From an uncultured Flavobacteriaceae bacterium (GTDB lineage: Bacteria; Bacteroidota; Bacteroidia; Flavobacteriales; Flavobacteriaceae), in contig CAKUPQ010000002.1 of assembly GCA_934675205.1 (NCBI GenBank), forward strand, positions 62,001 to 126,000: DNA of 64,000 bases, read 5' to 3'. Positions 1 to 7,903 of the stretch are shown here, piece by piece. Within the stretch, counting starts at the first letter, position 1, and every line of letters starts with the position of its first letter. The notes below the pieces were generated by a model. That model was not told the origin of the DNA, ran no database searches, and saw only the letters and a program-made list of their open reading frames with translations. The translations under genes were made by a program, and so were the position numbers.

Positions 1-18
1 TAATAGTGTCTTTTTCAT
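1..18 (-). CDS. 5' end of a gene running off the left edge (starts MKKTLL)
   Basis: On the minus strand an ATG at 16-18 opens a frame reading MKKTLL before the window ends. The start resembles the signal-peptide starts of the two secreted paralogues next to it (for example MKKIIFGL). Only six codons are visible, so the product is unknown. It could be a third member of the same family, but the upstream block shared by the other two is not found here. Confidence 0.35.
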
Positions 19-67
19 AGTGTTATGTTTTTTAGATTAGTTTGTTTTAGAAAGTTGTTTTTATGAT

Positions 68-99
68 AATTTCAGGCTTAAATACTTAAGCCTGAAATT
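68..99 (-). terminator. Hairpin downstream of the first secreted paralogue
   Basis: A 14-bp arm at 68-81 pairs with 86-99 around a 4-base loop. It sits between the stop of the secreted protein at 238 and the next minus-strand start at 18. There is no long T-tract, so read-through is possible. Confidence 0.55.
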
Positions 100-237
100 A
101 GAAGTATTGTCTTACTCTGATTGGAGCTGTACGGGATTCTAATGTTTTTTTGGAGCATTTTAGTTAAAAAACGGAGTTTTTTTTGGGAACTTTTTAGTTA
201 CATTTTGCTACAAAAAAAATCATAGGCAATCGACACA

Positions 238-792
238 TTACCTCATAAAAGGTATCCATTGTTTTATTTCTGATATTTTAGCTTTAATACGACATCTAAT
301 CTGCCACCATTTACAACCTGTAAAAGTACCTCCCTCAAAGCCTAAACCTACGAGTTCAAAGTCCGCATTTGGACCTCCTTTTCCTGAAGATGTCACATTT
401 CCTGTTCTAAATCCAAAAAGTTGACTTTCTTCATAAGTCGGATTGGTTAATAAAAAGTTAAGAGCAAGAGCCATTTCCTTACCAGAATATGAGGCTATAA
501 TTTCTCTATCCGGTGTGCTTTTTGATAAATAACTATGTGCTTTTTTTAATAAATCAGAACCTTCAGAAGGCATATTCACAGGATTGTATGGTTCTGTAAC
601 AGCCTTAATAAAATCTTCAGCACTCATTCCTTTTTTATATGAAGAAGCCACATCGTTTTTAAAGCTAACCATTGCTTCTGCAAAATGAACACGAGCTTCT
701 TCTTTAGTCATTTTTTCTTGTCCAAAAGCATTCGTGCTTACGACAACTAAAGCCACAAGGCTTAAAACGGTTTTTAAAAATTTTCTTGACAT
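238..792 (-). CDS. Secreted protein with C-terminal CKWWQxRC motif (paralogue 1)
   Basis: A 184-residue protein of unknown function. The frame stays open further upstream, but the ATG at 790-792 is preferred because it opens a clear signal peptide ending near VSTNAFGQ. The mature part is mostly helical and polar and shares long identical stretches with the paralogue at 1749-2324, including SYKKGMS, EDFIKAVT, IIASYSGKE, the GGPNADFELVGL segment and GCKWWQIRC. After the last cysteine the two proteins diverge completely: this one ends in a short basic tail (WIPFMR). The two cysteines of the motif are the only ones in the mature protein and could form a disulfide. I recognise no named family. A conserved body with a variable tail is compatible with an exported peptide precursor or toxin, but that is inference. 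Confidence 0.7.
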   Translation of the reverse strand: MSRKFLKTVLSLVALVVVSTNAFGQEKMTKEEARVHFAEAMVSFKNDVASSYKKGMSAEDFIKAVTEPYNPVNMPSEGSDLLKKAHSYLSKSTPDREIIASYSGKEMALALNFLLTNPTYEESQLFGFRTGNVTSSGKGGPNADFELVGLGFEGGTFTGCKWWQIRCRIKAKISEIKQWIPFMR

Positions 793-808
793 AATAAATA
801 ATTTTGAT

Positions 809-850
809 GTAAACCTGTTGTTTTCTATAACAAGCCTACGAGTTAAAAAA
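809..850 (-). promoter_or_regulatory. Upstream block shared by the two CKWWQxRC genes (copy 1)
   Basis: The block just upstream of the start at 792 contains, in plus-strand reading, GTAAACCTGTTG followed by AACAAGCCTACGAGTTAAAAA. The same two strings occur in the same order upstream of the paralogue at 2324. On the minus strand it includes TAGGCTTG, a 7-of-8 match to the TAnnTTTG -7 box. It is probably the promoter plus 5' leader duplicated along with the gene. Confidence 0.5.
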
Positions 851-958
851 AATTGTTTTTGAAGCAATGCTTCGATTTTGAGCTTAATGTTTTTTTATGT
901 TTCCTATTGCTTTACGATTTTGGTATTGCGTTTACAAAGTCCTTAACCAATGCTTACT

Positions 959-1696
959 TTAATTTGCCTTAACCCAAGTAGAATCTTTTTCTTGTAAGAA
1001 CTTTACAACACCTTCGATGTGTCCTTTACCGTAAATAACCGCAATATTTTTGTTTTTGGACTTCATTATTTTGTTTACGATTTCTTCATTTCGTAGGTCT
1101 AACATCAAATAATTCTTATCTCCTTTTTTCCAAAGAGGACAGTTATAATCTTCTGTTAAAGGTGTTCTGTAATCACAATCGTCTAACTCAATTTCTCCAA
1201 ATTTTTCCTCAAATTTATCTATCAGTATATTTGGTGGTAAATCTGCTTTTTCGTCAACTGATAAATCTATTCCTAATTTGAGATATTTTGGTTGATTAAT
1301 CAAATTATGCTTTTTATCTACTTTGATTTTTCCTGCTATTTTATTGGTTATAGTGTCAAAATTTTCTCGTTTTGAAAAACCAATAATTTTTCTGATTTTC
1401 ATACTGTAAGTATGTCTTTGTTCTTCTGGAAAACCAGAGTCGTAGGTTATCCCCTCATATAAAAAATGAAAATCTAAATCTCGTAAAGAATCTACCTTTA
1501 ATTTTACATCATCATAAAAATTCTGTTTTCCGATATGGTGCATACCTATCAGAACAACTTTTTTATCGTTACTGGAAAGGATTTCTGGTTTTGATTTTTC
1601 ATCTAAAACCCCCAACTTATCTAATGCCTTTTCTACAAAAAAACTTTTACAAGAAACTAATGGAATACATAGAATAATTATTAAGAAATTTTTCAT
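959..1696 (-). CDS. TraB/PrgY/TIKI-like lipoprotein
   Basis: A 245-residue predicted lipoprotein; the signal sequence ends in a lipobox with Cys16 (LVSC). The TraB/TIKI family is marked by two GxxH motifs and a conserved glutamate. Here I see GMHH at residues 51-54, Glu81 in LYEGI, Arg202 in LDLRNE and GKGH at 223-226, in the expected order. Animal TIKI proteins of this family are metalloproteases, and PrgY/TraB act on peptide pheromones. The bacterial lipoprotein members are mostly uncharacterised. It lies between two genes for related secreted proteins on the same strand, separated from the upstream one by a hairpin, so a role in processing or protecting against those products is a reasonable guess but only a guess. 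Confidence 0.6.
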   Translation of the reverse strand: MKNFLIIILCIPLVSCKSFFVEKALDKLGVLDEKSKPEILSSNDKKVVLIGMHHIGKQNFYDDVKLKVDSLRDLDFHFLYEGITYDSGFPEEQRHTYSMKIRKIIGFSKRENFDTITNKIAGKIKVDKKHNLINQPKYLKLGIDLSVDEKADLPPNILIDKFEEKFGEIELDDCDYRTPLTEDYNCPLWKKGDKNYLMLDLRNEEIVNKIMKSKNKNIAVIYGKGHIEGVVKFLQEKDSTWVKAN

Positions 1697-1713
1697 AATT
1701 GAAATTTTATTTT

Positions 1714-1741
1714 AGCCCTGATAACTAATGTTATCAGGGCT
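1714..1741 (-). terminator. Hairpin after the second CKWWQxRC gene
   Basis: A perfect 12-bp stem (1714-1725 with 1730-1741) around a 4-base loop lies directly behind the stop at 1749 and in front of the TraB-like start at 1696. It lacks a strong T-run, so it may attenuate rather than fully stop transcription. Confidence 0.6.
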
Positions 1742-1748
1742 GATTTAT

Positions 1749-2324
1749 TTATAAAGTTCCTAAAAAGACAACAATAGCTTTTACTATTGCATTTACAACT
1801 GCGTCTCCCCCTTCTTCTCCAAATATATCTCGAAGCCAACATCTAACTTGCCACCATTTACAACCTGCTAAACTATCTTCTTCAAGATTTAATCCTACAA
1901 GCTCAAAATCTGCATTTGGACCTCCTTTTTCCGAAGACTTCATACTTCCCGTTTTAAATCCAAAAAGCTGACTATCTTCATAAGTTGGATTCTTTTGCAA
2001 AAAGCTAAAAGCATTAGCAATTTCTCTACCAGAATATGAGGCAATAATTTCTTTGTCTGATGTACCTTTTGACAAATAAGTATGTGCTACTTTCAATAAT
2101 TCTGACCCCTCTGTTGGAATAGTTGTTGGGTTGTATGGACCTGTAACAGCTTTAATAAAGTCTTCAAAACTCATACCTTTCTTATATGAAGGAGCTAAAG
2201 AGTTTTTAAAGCTAACTAAAGTTTTTGAAGCATAAACTCTTGCTTCTTCTTTGCTGATTTCTTGAGCATTAACATTAACGCTTACTAAAACTGTGGCGAT
2301 TAAGCCAAAAATTATCTTTTTCAT
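1749..2324 (-). CDS. Secreted protein with C-terminal CKWWQxRC motif (paralogue 2)
   Basis: A 191-residue secreted protein, clearly paralogous to the product at 238-792 over most of its length (shared SYKKGMS, DFIKAVT, EIIASYSG, GGPNADFELVGL and GCKWWQVRC). The signal peptide runs to about VSVNVNAQ. After the motif the tail differs from paralogue 1: it is longer, with an acidic glycine-containing piece (FGEEGGD) and a hydrophobic end (IVVFLGTL) that could form a membrane-active helix. The function is unknown. The duplicated upstream region (2341-2400) suggests that both genes respond to the same signal. Confidence 0.7.
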   Translation of the reverse strand: MKKIIFGLIATVLVSVNVNAQEISKEEARVYASKTLVSFKNSLAPSYKKGMSFEDFIKAVTGPYNPTTIPTEGSELLKVAHTYLSKGTSDKEIIASYSGREIANAFSFLQKNPTYEDSQLFGFKTGSMKSSEKGGPNADFELVGLNLEEDSLAGCKWWQVRCWLRDIFGEEGGDAVVNAIVKAIVVFLGTL

Positions 2325-2340
2325 AGTTTTAAAAATTTAT

Positions 2341-2400
2341 GTAAACCTGTTGTATTTCGTTGTTGTTTAATAATAGAACAAGCCTACGAATTAAAAATTT
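2341..2400 (-). promoter_or_regulatory. Upstream block shared by the two CKWWQxRC genes (copy 2)
   Basis: This block begins 17 bases from the start at 2324. It carries the same GTAAACCTGTTG and AACAAGCCTACGA strings as 809-850, followed by a similar A/T-rich stretch. The remaining non-coding sequence to 2761 holds a small hairpin at 2431-2443 and the terminator-like hairpin at 2692-2710. I see no credible small gene in it. Confidence 0.5.
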
Positions 2401-2691
2401 GTTTTTTGAAACATTTGTTTCGGGTTTTTTAGGGCTATGCCCTGTTGTTGTGTACTTCCAAAGAAGTAAAAATAGTTTTGTTGCTTGTGTGGGTGTTGTC
2501 GTTTAAATGTCTAAAGCAACTACCTACTAAACTTCAATAATCTTTAGAAACAACACCATTTTAATGGCTTAAAACATTTTTTGTTTTTTGTTGTACACTT
2601 TTCTGTTGTTCTACTTTTTTAAGGGTCTCCTCTTGTTTTCATCTGTTTCGGTTTTGATTGTTAATAATTCGTTTTCTGTTCTGTTTCGTTA

Positions 2692-2710
2692 CCCCCACAA
2701 AAAGTGGGGG
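2692..2710 (-). terminator. GC-rich hairpin after the 2762-3337 gene
   Basis: CCCCCAC at 2692-2698 pairs with GTGGGGG at 2704-2710 around a five-A loop. It is an unusually GC-rich stem in a very AT-rich stretch. It lies downstream of the stop at 2762. Confidence 0.55.
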
Positions 2711-2761
2711 CTTCCGAAACAAATGACCTTTTTTGTGGCATTATCCACTTAAAGGCATTAG

Positions 2762-3337
2762 TCATTGTTGAGAGCTTATAAGTGCCATAAGCACCCCATT
2801 AGCCTCACTTGTCTGATAACCGTAAGCAAAAGTGATAGGTCTGGTATCTTTCCAAGGGTCATCATCTCCATTGTCGTTCAACAGTCGGCACGTTTCTAAT
2901 AGCTGTTGCTCGGAAACGGAAAGCGATGTATTCATAAAAAAGCTGTCTGCAAATTCTTGCTGGTCAATTAGCATTGCATACAAATAGCTCTTTACGGTTT
3001 CCGAATAGTTCAACTCCTCTATAACATCGGTTTTTTCGGTAGTTGAGAGATATGTCCAATCTGATACTTTCGGAATACAATAGCCTTTTTGGGCTAACTT
3101 TTGAAAGTCTCTGTTTTGAAAGGCAATACGCTCAACAGCAGATATTCTGCTTTGGACATCTTCGTAAGTTATCCCTATACAATCACTTTCGATTGTGGTT
3201 ATCAAATCAATCAAAGAACTCGGTTGTGCAGTTTTGTAAACTGCGGTGTGGGTCAAATCGTTTTCAACCCAAGCATCACTACTACAAGAAGTGAATGCGA
3301 AACTTAATGCTACTGCATACAAATAGATTTTTTTCAT
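2762..3337 (-). CDS. Hypothetical lipoprotein
   Basis: A 191-residue protein starting with a lipoprotein signal whose lipobox ends at Cys18 (FAFTSC). The rest is helical and polar with no motif I recognise; two further cysteines occur near residues 53 and 87. It is divergently oriented to the TPR/AraC regulator at 3762. The 424-bp space between them contains the phased repeat array, so it is a plausible target of that regulator. No TAnnTTTG box was found on its own strand. Confidence 0.6.
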   Translation of the reverse strand: MKKIYLYAVALSFAFTSCSSDAWVENDLTHTAVYKTAQPSSLIDLITTIESDCIGITYEDVQSRISAVERIAFQNRDFQKLAQKGYCIPKVSDWTYLSTTEKTDVIEELNYSETVKSYLYAMLIDQQEFADSFFMNTSLSVSEQQLLETCRLLNDNGDDDPWKDTRPITFAYGYQTSEANGVLMALISSQQ

Positions 3338-3441
3338 TGGTTTCGGAATTTAAAAGTTCAATAAAAATCATTTTTTGAATGCTGCCCGGGTAGCTTTTCA
3401 TTTTTTTTTGAAAACCTTTTTTCACTTTCGCTGTCATTTGG

Positions 3442-3495
3442 ATTGCTTCGTCGTGCTTTTCGACAAGCTCAAAGACTCCTCGCAATGACAGAGTA
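3442..3495. repeat. Dispersed palindromic repeat, variant with internal insert
   Basis: The two halves GATTGCTTCGT and CTCGCAATGACA match the repeat family found at 17404, 18237, 19566, 36972, 40545 and 60711. Here about 28 bp separate them, and that spacer contains CTTTTCGACAAGCTCAAAG, which resembles the separate repeat at 47178-47245. It looks like one repeat inserted into another. Confidence 0.6.
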
Positions 3496-3547
3496 GGTGG
3501 GTTAGGTTTCCGAGACAAACTTATTTCGGTTTGCAAAAAAAAGTGGA

Positions 3548-3691
3548 GTCAAAACATCAATGTTTGGGGCGAAACATCAATTATTTTTTGATAAAATTGG
3601 AGAGGTCTGTTTTATCAGGAGATTACAGAGGATTGGTGTCAAAACGTCAATTTTTGGGTCAAAACATCAATTTTTGGGTCGAAACGTAAAT
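3548..3691. promoter_or_regulatory. Phased 20-bp operator-like repeat array
   Basis: Five copies of GTCRAAACRTCAAT begin at 3548, 3568, 3638, 3658 and 3678. Spacing within the groups is exactly 20 bp, about two helical turns, and the groups are 70 bp apart. The array ends 22 bp upstream of the -33 element of the TPR/AraC regulator gene. Face-of-the-helix phasing next to a promoter is typical of binding sites for a dimeric or cooperative transcription factor. The likely binder is the adjacent AraC-domain protein, but this is inferred. Confidence 0.6.
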
Positions 3692-3712
3692 CGGTATTTG
3701 ATTTTCAGTAGG

Positions 3713-3742
3713 TTGGAAAGCCGTGAAAAATGAATATCTTTG
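3713..3742 (+). promoter_or_regulatory. Promoter of the TPR/AraC regulator
   Basis: TTG at 3713-3715, a 19-bp spacer and TATCTTTG at 3735-3742 match the Bacteroidota sigma-A consensus (TTG, then TAnnTTTG). The start codon is at 3762, giving a leader of roughly 15 bases. Confidence 0.65.
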
Positions 3743-3761
3743 CAAAAGATAAAATCAAAAA

Positions 3762-5456
3762 ATGAACCTTTTCCTTACGATACTCCGATTTTTTTGCCTG
3801 ACAGGACTTTTATTATGTGTCAATTTACGTTTGGACGCACAAAATGCTACTCCAAAAAGCGAGAATTACAAAAACTGGTCTTTAGAACAACTACTTTTTG
3901 CCATAGATTCGGGTTTGTTAGGAAAAGAAATTCGTTTGGAGTATATCGAATTTTATCTTCAAAAAGCTAAAAAAGAAAACTCAACCGAAGATGTTATAAT
4001 TGGCTACAAAAAGAAAATAGCAAATGTAGAAGAATATAACCTTAAAATCATTTATGCTGACAGCTTAATTGAGTTGGCTCACAGACTAAAAGATAATAAT
4101 ATTTTAGGAACTGCTTATGACTTTAAGGGCTATGTTGAGTTTGTTGCTAAAAACTATGATGAATCTTTGAAATATGGGTTACAGGCAATAGAATACTTAA
4201 AAGGAACAAATGACTTATATCGGTTTAATAGGGTAAAAACTTATGTTGGCTCTACTTATTATCATCAAAAAGAGTATCCAAAATCATATAAATTTTTTAA
4301 TGAGGTTACTCGTTATTATAAAGACAACAACGATTCTTATAGTCATTTAAGAGGATATATAAGTAATTTATTTGGTTTGAGCAAAACAGCCTATCGTCTT
4401 GAAAAAAATGATACGCTCTCTATTTTAATAAAAGAGGGTTATACGAATGTCAAAAAGCTAAAAAACCAAGACCAACCATTAGAAACGGCTTATTTTTCGT
4501 TGATAGACGGTATATATCATCACAGCTTTAAAAACTATCCAAAGTCCGATTCGCTTTTGCAAGTGGCTATTCCCGAAATAAAAGCCAATTCAGATTTTGC
4601 CAACGAACATTTGGCTTATCTGTTTTTGGGTAAAAACCTATGGGAACAAAACAAAAAGGAACAGGCTTTAGAATATTTTGAAAAAACAGATTCGCTCTAT
4701 CAAGCTAAAGGCTTTGTCAATGCAGAGCTTACAGAAGCCTATACTTATATTATAGACTATTATAAAGAACAAAAAAATACCGAAAAGCAGTTGTATTATA
4801 CTGATGTGTTGTTGCAGATTTCTAATGAGTTACAATCTAAAAGTAAAAACCTTTCTGAGTACCTAAATGCTAATTTCAATACTAAAATGCTTGAAGAAAC
4901 CGAAGCAGAAATTGAAAAGAAACAAAAAAAGTGGGGTATGTTTTTGGTTATAACACTGTGTTTAATAACTGTTTTAGGTTATTTTATTTTTAAGTCTAAA
5001 AAAACAAAGCAACAATATCAAAAGCAAAATACTGAAAACCAACAAGAAGAATCCGTTTCTGAAAACCAAAAAACTATTGAAGTGTCAAACAACTCACAAA
5101 TCATTTTGAAAAGATTAGAAAAGTTTGAACAAGATAAAGGCTATTTAGACAAAGATATTACCATTGAAAAGCTATCTAAAGAACTAATAACCAACAGAAC
5201 AACACTTTCACAAGCACTAAACGAACACAGAGGAGGTTTTAAGATGTACATCAAAACACTCCGTATAGACAATGCCATAAACCAACTCAATAACAACTCG
5301 CAACTAAAACACCAAAACCTCGATGTTTTGGCAGATACATTCGGTTTTGGAACAAGAAAATCTTTTACAGTTGCTTTCCAAGAGGTTAAAGGAGTTTCGT
5401 TTTCAGAATTTGCAAAGGGTTTGGGAGAAGGTTTTGAGGTTTCAGAAGAAGAGTAA
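3762..5456 (+). CDS. Membrane-anchored TPR / AraC-type transcriptional regulator
   Basis: A 564-residue protein with a signal peptide (1-26), a helical TPR-rich region (about 40-350), a coiled stretch, one membrane helix (about 392-411) and a C-terminal AraC/XylS DNA-binding domain with two helix-turn-helix units (about 467-488 and 519-544). The topology places the TPR sensor in the periplasm and the DNA-binding domain in the cytoplasm, so it can regulate from the membrane without a kinase. Such one-component TPR-AraC proteins are common in Flavobacteriia. It is monocistronic, with a good promoter and a phased repeat array upstream and a strong hairpin downstream. The signal it senses is unknown. 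Confidence 0.85.
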   Translation: MNLFLTILRFFCLTGLLLCVNLRLDAQNATPKSENYKNWSLEQLLFAIDSGLLGKEIRLEYIEFYLQKAKKENSTEDVIIGYKKKIANVEEYNLKIIYADSLIELAHRLKDNNILGTAYDFKGYVEFVAKNYDESLKYGLQAIEYLKGTNDLYRFNRVKTYVGSTYYHQKEYPKSYKFFNEVTRYYKDNNDSYSHLRGYISNLFGLSKTAYRLEKNDTLSILIKEGYTNVKKLKNQDQPLETAYFSLIDGIYHHSFKNYPKSDSLLQVAIPEIKANSDFANEHLAYLFLGKNLWEQNKKEQALEYFEKTDSLYQAKGFVNAELTEAYTYIIDYYKEQKNTEKQLYYTDVLLQISNELQSKSKNLSEYLNANFNTKMLEETEAEIEKKQKKWGMFLVITLCLITVLGYFIFKSKKTKQQYQKQNTENQQEESVSENQKTIEVSNNSQIILKRLEKFEQDKGYLDKDITIEKLSKELITNRTTLSQALNEHRGGFKMYIKTLRIDNAINQLNNNSQLKHQNLDVLADTFGFGTRKSFTVAFQEVKGVSFSEFAKGLGEGFEVSEEE

Positions 5457-5472
5457 TTGCTATTGTTATTAT

Positions 5473-5542
5473 AAACCTACAAGGTTTTTTAAAACCTTGC
5501 AGGAAACACCATCCTGCAAGGTCTTTGAGACCTTGTAGGTTT
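5473..5542. terminator. Nested inverted repeat between convergent genes
   Basis: An outer 13-bp stem (5473-5485 with 5530-5542) encloses an inner 9-bp stem (5495-5503 with 5513-5521). It lies between the TPR regulator and the convergent patatin gene and could terminate both. The core words AACCTACAAGG and CCTTGCAGG recur in modified form at 62929-62961, so this belongs to a dispersed hairpin family. Confidence 0.65.
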
Positions 5543-5571
5543 TAAATTATTTTTAAGAGTAATTGCTATTG

Positions 5572-7824
5572 CTAAAACCAAAATCCTACATTTACCCACC
5601 AAAAATTCTGACGAACTTCGGGAGACCACGAATATTTTACTTCAATAGGTCCGATAATGGTTTCCATTCCGTAACCAAAAGCGTAACCCGAATAAGCAGG
5701 ACTTGTAAACCACGTATCTAATCGGTTAAAAATATTGTTCCCTGCATTGGCAAAATTAGCGTGAAAGTTCAGATGATTTTTTCTGAAAATCTCATAATCA
5801 ACTCCAATCACTCCTTTGATATAGCTGTTTCCTGTTATGCTCAAAAAATCATATCCGTAAAAATGCCTGAAATTATTTATTGTATTATATCCGTATCCTC
5901 CCAAAAGAAAATTCAGCAAACCATCACTTTCTCCCAAAGTAAATCCAATCTCGTTATTTAAGGTAAATGTTAAATTATTAAACACTGTTTTTGCATAACC
6001 GAAACTTCCCTGAGTAATGGAATATTTCCCGAAATTATTACTTCCTAAAACAGTTGAATTCAGAATCCATTTAAAATTTCCGTCAAAATAAATTCCGTTT
6101 TTTGGGAAATATTTTTTATCATACGTATCTATAGCAATATATCCGTAGGCACTCAAAAAATTAGAACTTTTATAGACATCGTTAAAGTCTTGTCCGTCAA
6201 TGGTTATTGTTTCGGAATTTATGTCAATAATTTTATGTTCCACACCTGCTCCAACCGAATAAATTTGTCTGAAAATAGTCTGAAAATAAGCCTGATTAGT
6301 AAAGTCGTAGTATTTTACGTTGATGTTTTTAAGGCCATCTAAATCAGGAATATAGTCCGAGAAATTAGAAGGAATATCCGTTTTGAACTGATTGAACCTC
6401 GAACGAAACCCAAAACTCCAATAAAAACCGTTGTCAATATAATAATCTAAATTATAACGAATATTATCTCCTAAAATCAAATCTCCAGAAATGACATCAT
6501 TACGAGTCAGTACATTCTTGTGTGTGATGTTTATCAGAAGTCCGCTTTTGTATAATTCATCATAATGCAAACCGAATCGGATAAAGGTTTTGATTTCTTT
6601 TTCCCTTAAATCCACTATGAGTTTATCTTCTTTATTCTCTTCTTGTTCGAAATAATAATTGATAGATCTGAAGTTTTGTGTGGCATTGAGTCGGTTAAAT
6701 CCTTCGTTAAAACTCTCGAACGAAATAACCTCATCATTTTTAAACCGAAGTTTTCCCAAGACATACGAACGGGAATAATTTTTAGTTCCTCTGATTTCGA
6801 TATTCGAAATATGGTTTAAAAAACCATCATCCGAAAAAATCTTTTTTTCTTTTTTTGGAGCTTGCTGTATTCGGGCTATTTCTCTGAATGTTTCTCGGTA
6901 TTGTTCTGTCGCAATTTTTCCGTTTTTTATGATTTCGGCACCTTGGTTAAAAGAAACGACATTATATCCGGTAATGTTGGGTTGGATGTAAATATCTGTT
7001 GATTGCTTTTTTTCTTCCATCGTGTCAAGCATCTGAAAATTAATGATTTGCATTACCACCTGAGCTGCCGAAGCAATTTCTTCTTTAGTCATCAAACTCG
7101 TTTGAACATCCACTCCAATAATAATATCAGCTCCCATTTTCCTAACTTCTTCAATCGGGTAATTGTTTACGATTCCTCCATCTGTAAGGAATTTTCCGTT
7201 GATTTCTACTGGAGAAAAAAGCGTAGGAAATGAACCACTTGCTACAATCGCTTGAGCCAAATTACCTTTGTTCAGCACCACTTCTTCTCCTGTTTCTATA
7301 TTGGTTGCAATGCACAAAAACGGAATCGGTAATTGGTTGAAATCTGTAACGAATCTTGTGTCGTATAACAATCTGCTAAATAAATTATACACGTTTTGTC
7401 CTTGGGAAAGTGCTATCGGAATTCCGAATTTCATTCGTTGAAAAGGAAAAGTAATAGCATATTTTTCGTCATTTTCTTTATCGTAAAAAGATTTTACACT
7501 ACGAGGCAGATTGTCCTGAACAACTCGGTCAAAATCCGTTACCCTGAAAATCGAATCCAATTGTTCTGCATTATAACCCGAAGCATACAATCCTCCGACC
7601 ATTGCTCCCATACTTGTTCCTCCGATGAAATCAATTTTTACACCTTCCTCCTCCAGAACTTTCAGCACCCCGATATGTGCTAATCCTTTTGCTCCTCCTC
7701 CACTCAGAACAACTCCAATTTTCGGAATTTTTCCGTTAGAATATTTAGATAATAAAGAGTCTTGCTCTTGGGAAAAACCAAAGGTCAAAGAAAATAAAAA
7801 TAAGAGCAGAAATATATATTTCAT
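5572..7824 (-). CDS. Patatin-like phospholipase with surface-antigen beta-barrel
   Basis: A 750-residue protein. The ATG at 7822-7824 is chosen over the longer open frame because it opens a signal peptide (ending near FGFSQ). The patatin domain follows, with the oxyanion-hole glycines SGGGAKG (41-47), nucleophile Ser71 in GTSMG and the catalytic DGG further on (TDGG, about residue 215). After about residue 330 come a POTRA-like segment and a C-terminal BamA/surface-antigen-type beta-barrel that ends in an aromatic residue, as outer-membrane proteins do. This is the PlpD-type autotransporter architecture (type Vd secretion). It is probably an outer-membrane lipase facing or released to the exterior. 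It stands alone, convergent with the TPR regulator. Confidence 0.9.
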   Translation of the reverse strand: MKYIFLLLFLFSLTFGFSQEQDSLLSKYSNGKIPKIGVVLSGGGAKGLAHIGVLKVLEEEGVKIDFIGGTSMGAMVGGLYASGYNAEQLDSIFRVTDFDRVVQDNLPRSVKSFYDKENDEKYAITFPFQRMKFGIPIALSQGQNVYNLFSRLLYDTRFVTDFNQLPIPFLCIATNIETGEEVVLNKGNLAQAIVASGSFPTLFSPVEINGKFLTDGGIVNNYPIEEVRKMGADIIIGVDVQTSLMTKEEIASAAQVVMQIINFQMLDTMEEKKQSTDIYIQPNITGYNVVSFNQGAEIIKNGKIATEQYRETFREIARIQQAPKKEKKIFSDDGFLNHISNIEIRGTKNYSRSYVLGKLRFKNDEVISFESFNEGFNRLNATQNFRSINYYFEQEENKEDKLIVDLREKEIKTFIRFGLHYDELYKSGLLINITHKNVLTRNDVISGDLILGDNIRYNLDYYIDNGFYWSFGFRSRFNQFKTDIPSNFSDYIPDLDGLKNINVKYYDFTNQAYFQTIFRQIYSVGAGVEHKIIDINSETITIDGQDFNDVYKSSNFLSAYGYIAIDTYDKKYFPKNGIYFDGNFKWILNSTVLGSNNFGKYSITQGSFGYAKTVFNNLTFTLNNEIGFTLGESDGLLNFLLGGYGYNTINNFRHFYGYDFLSITGNSYIKGVIGVDYEIFRKNHLNFHANFANAGNNIFNRLDTWFTSPAYSGYAFGYGMETIIGPIEVKYSWSPEVRQNFWWVNVGFWF

Positions 7825-7903
7825 CTGAAAAAAAGGAATTTTTGAAAAGAGCTTTGAGGCATCTAATTTACGAAAAAAAAGCATCTCTACGATGCTTTTT
7901 TTC

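Noticed and set aside
3282..3536. 84-codon minus-strand frame between the lipoprotein and the repeat array
   Set aside because: It is composed of the dispersed repeat and low-complexity sequence, has no promoter, and overlaps the start of the lipoprotein gene.
3548..3691. CRISPR-like repeat array
   Set aside because: Repeat units are 14 bp with only 6-bp spacers and a fixed 20-bp period, and there are no cas genes; this fits operator sites, not a CRISPR array.
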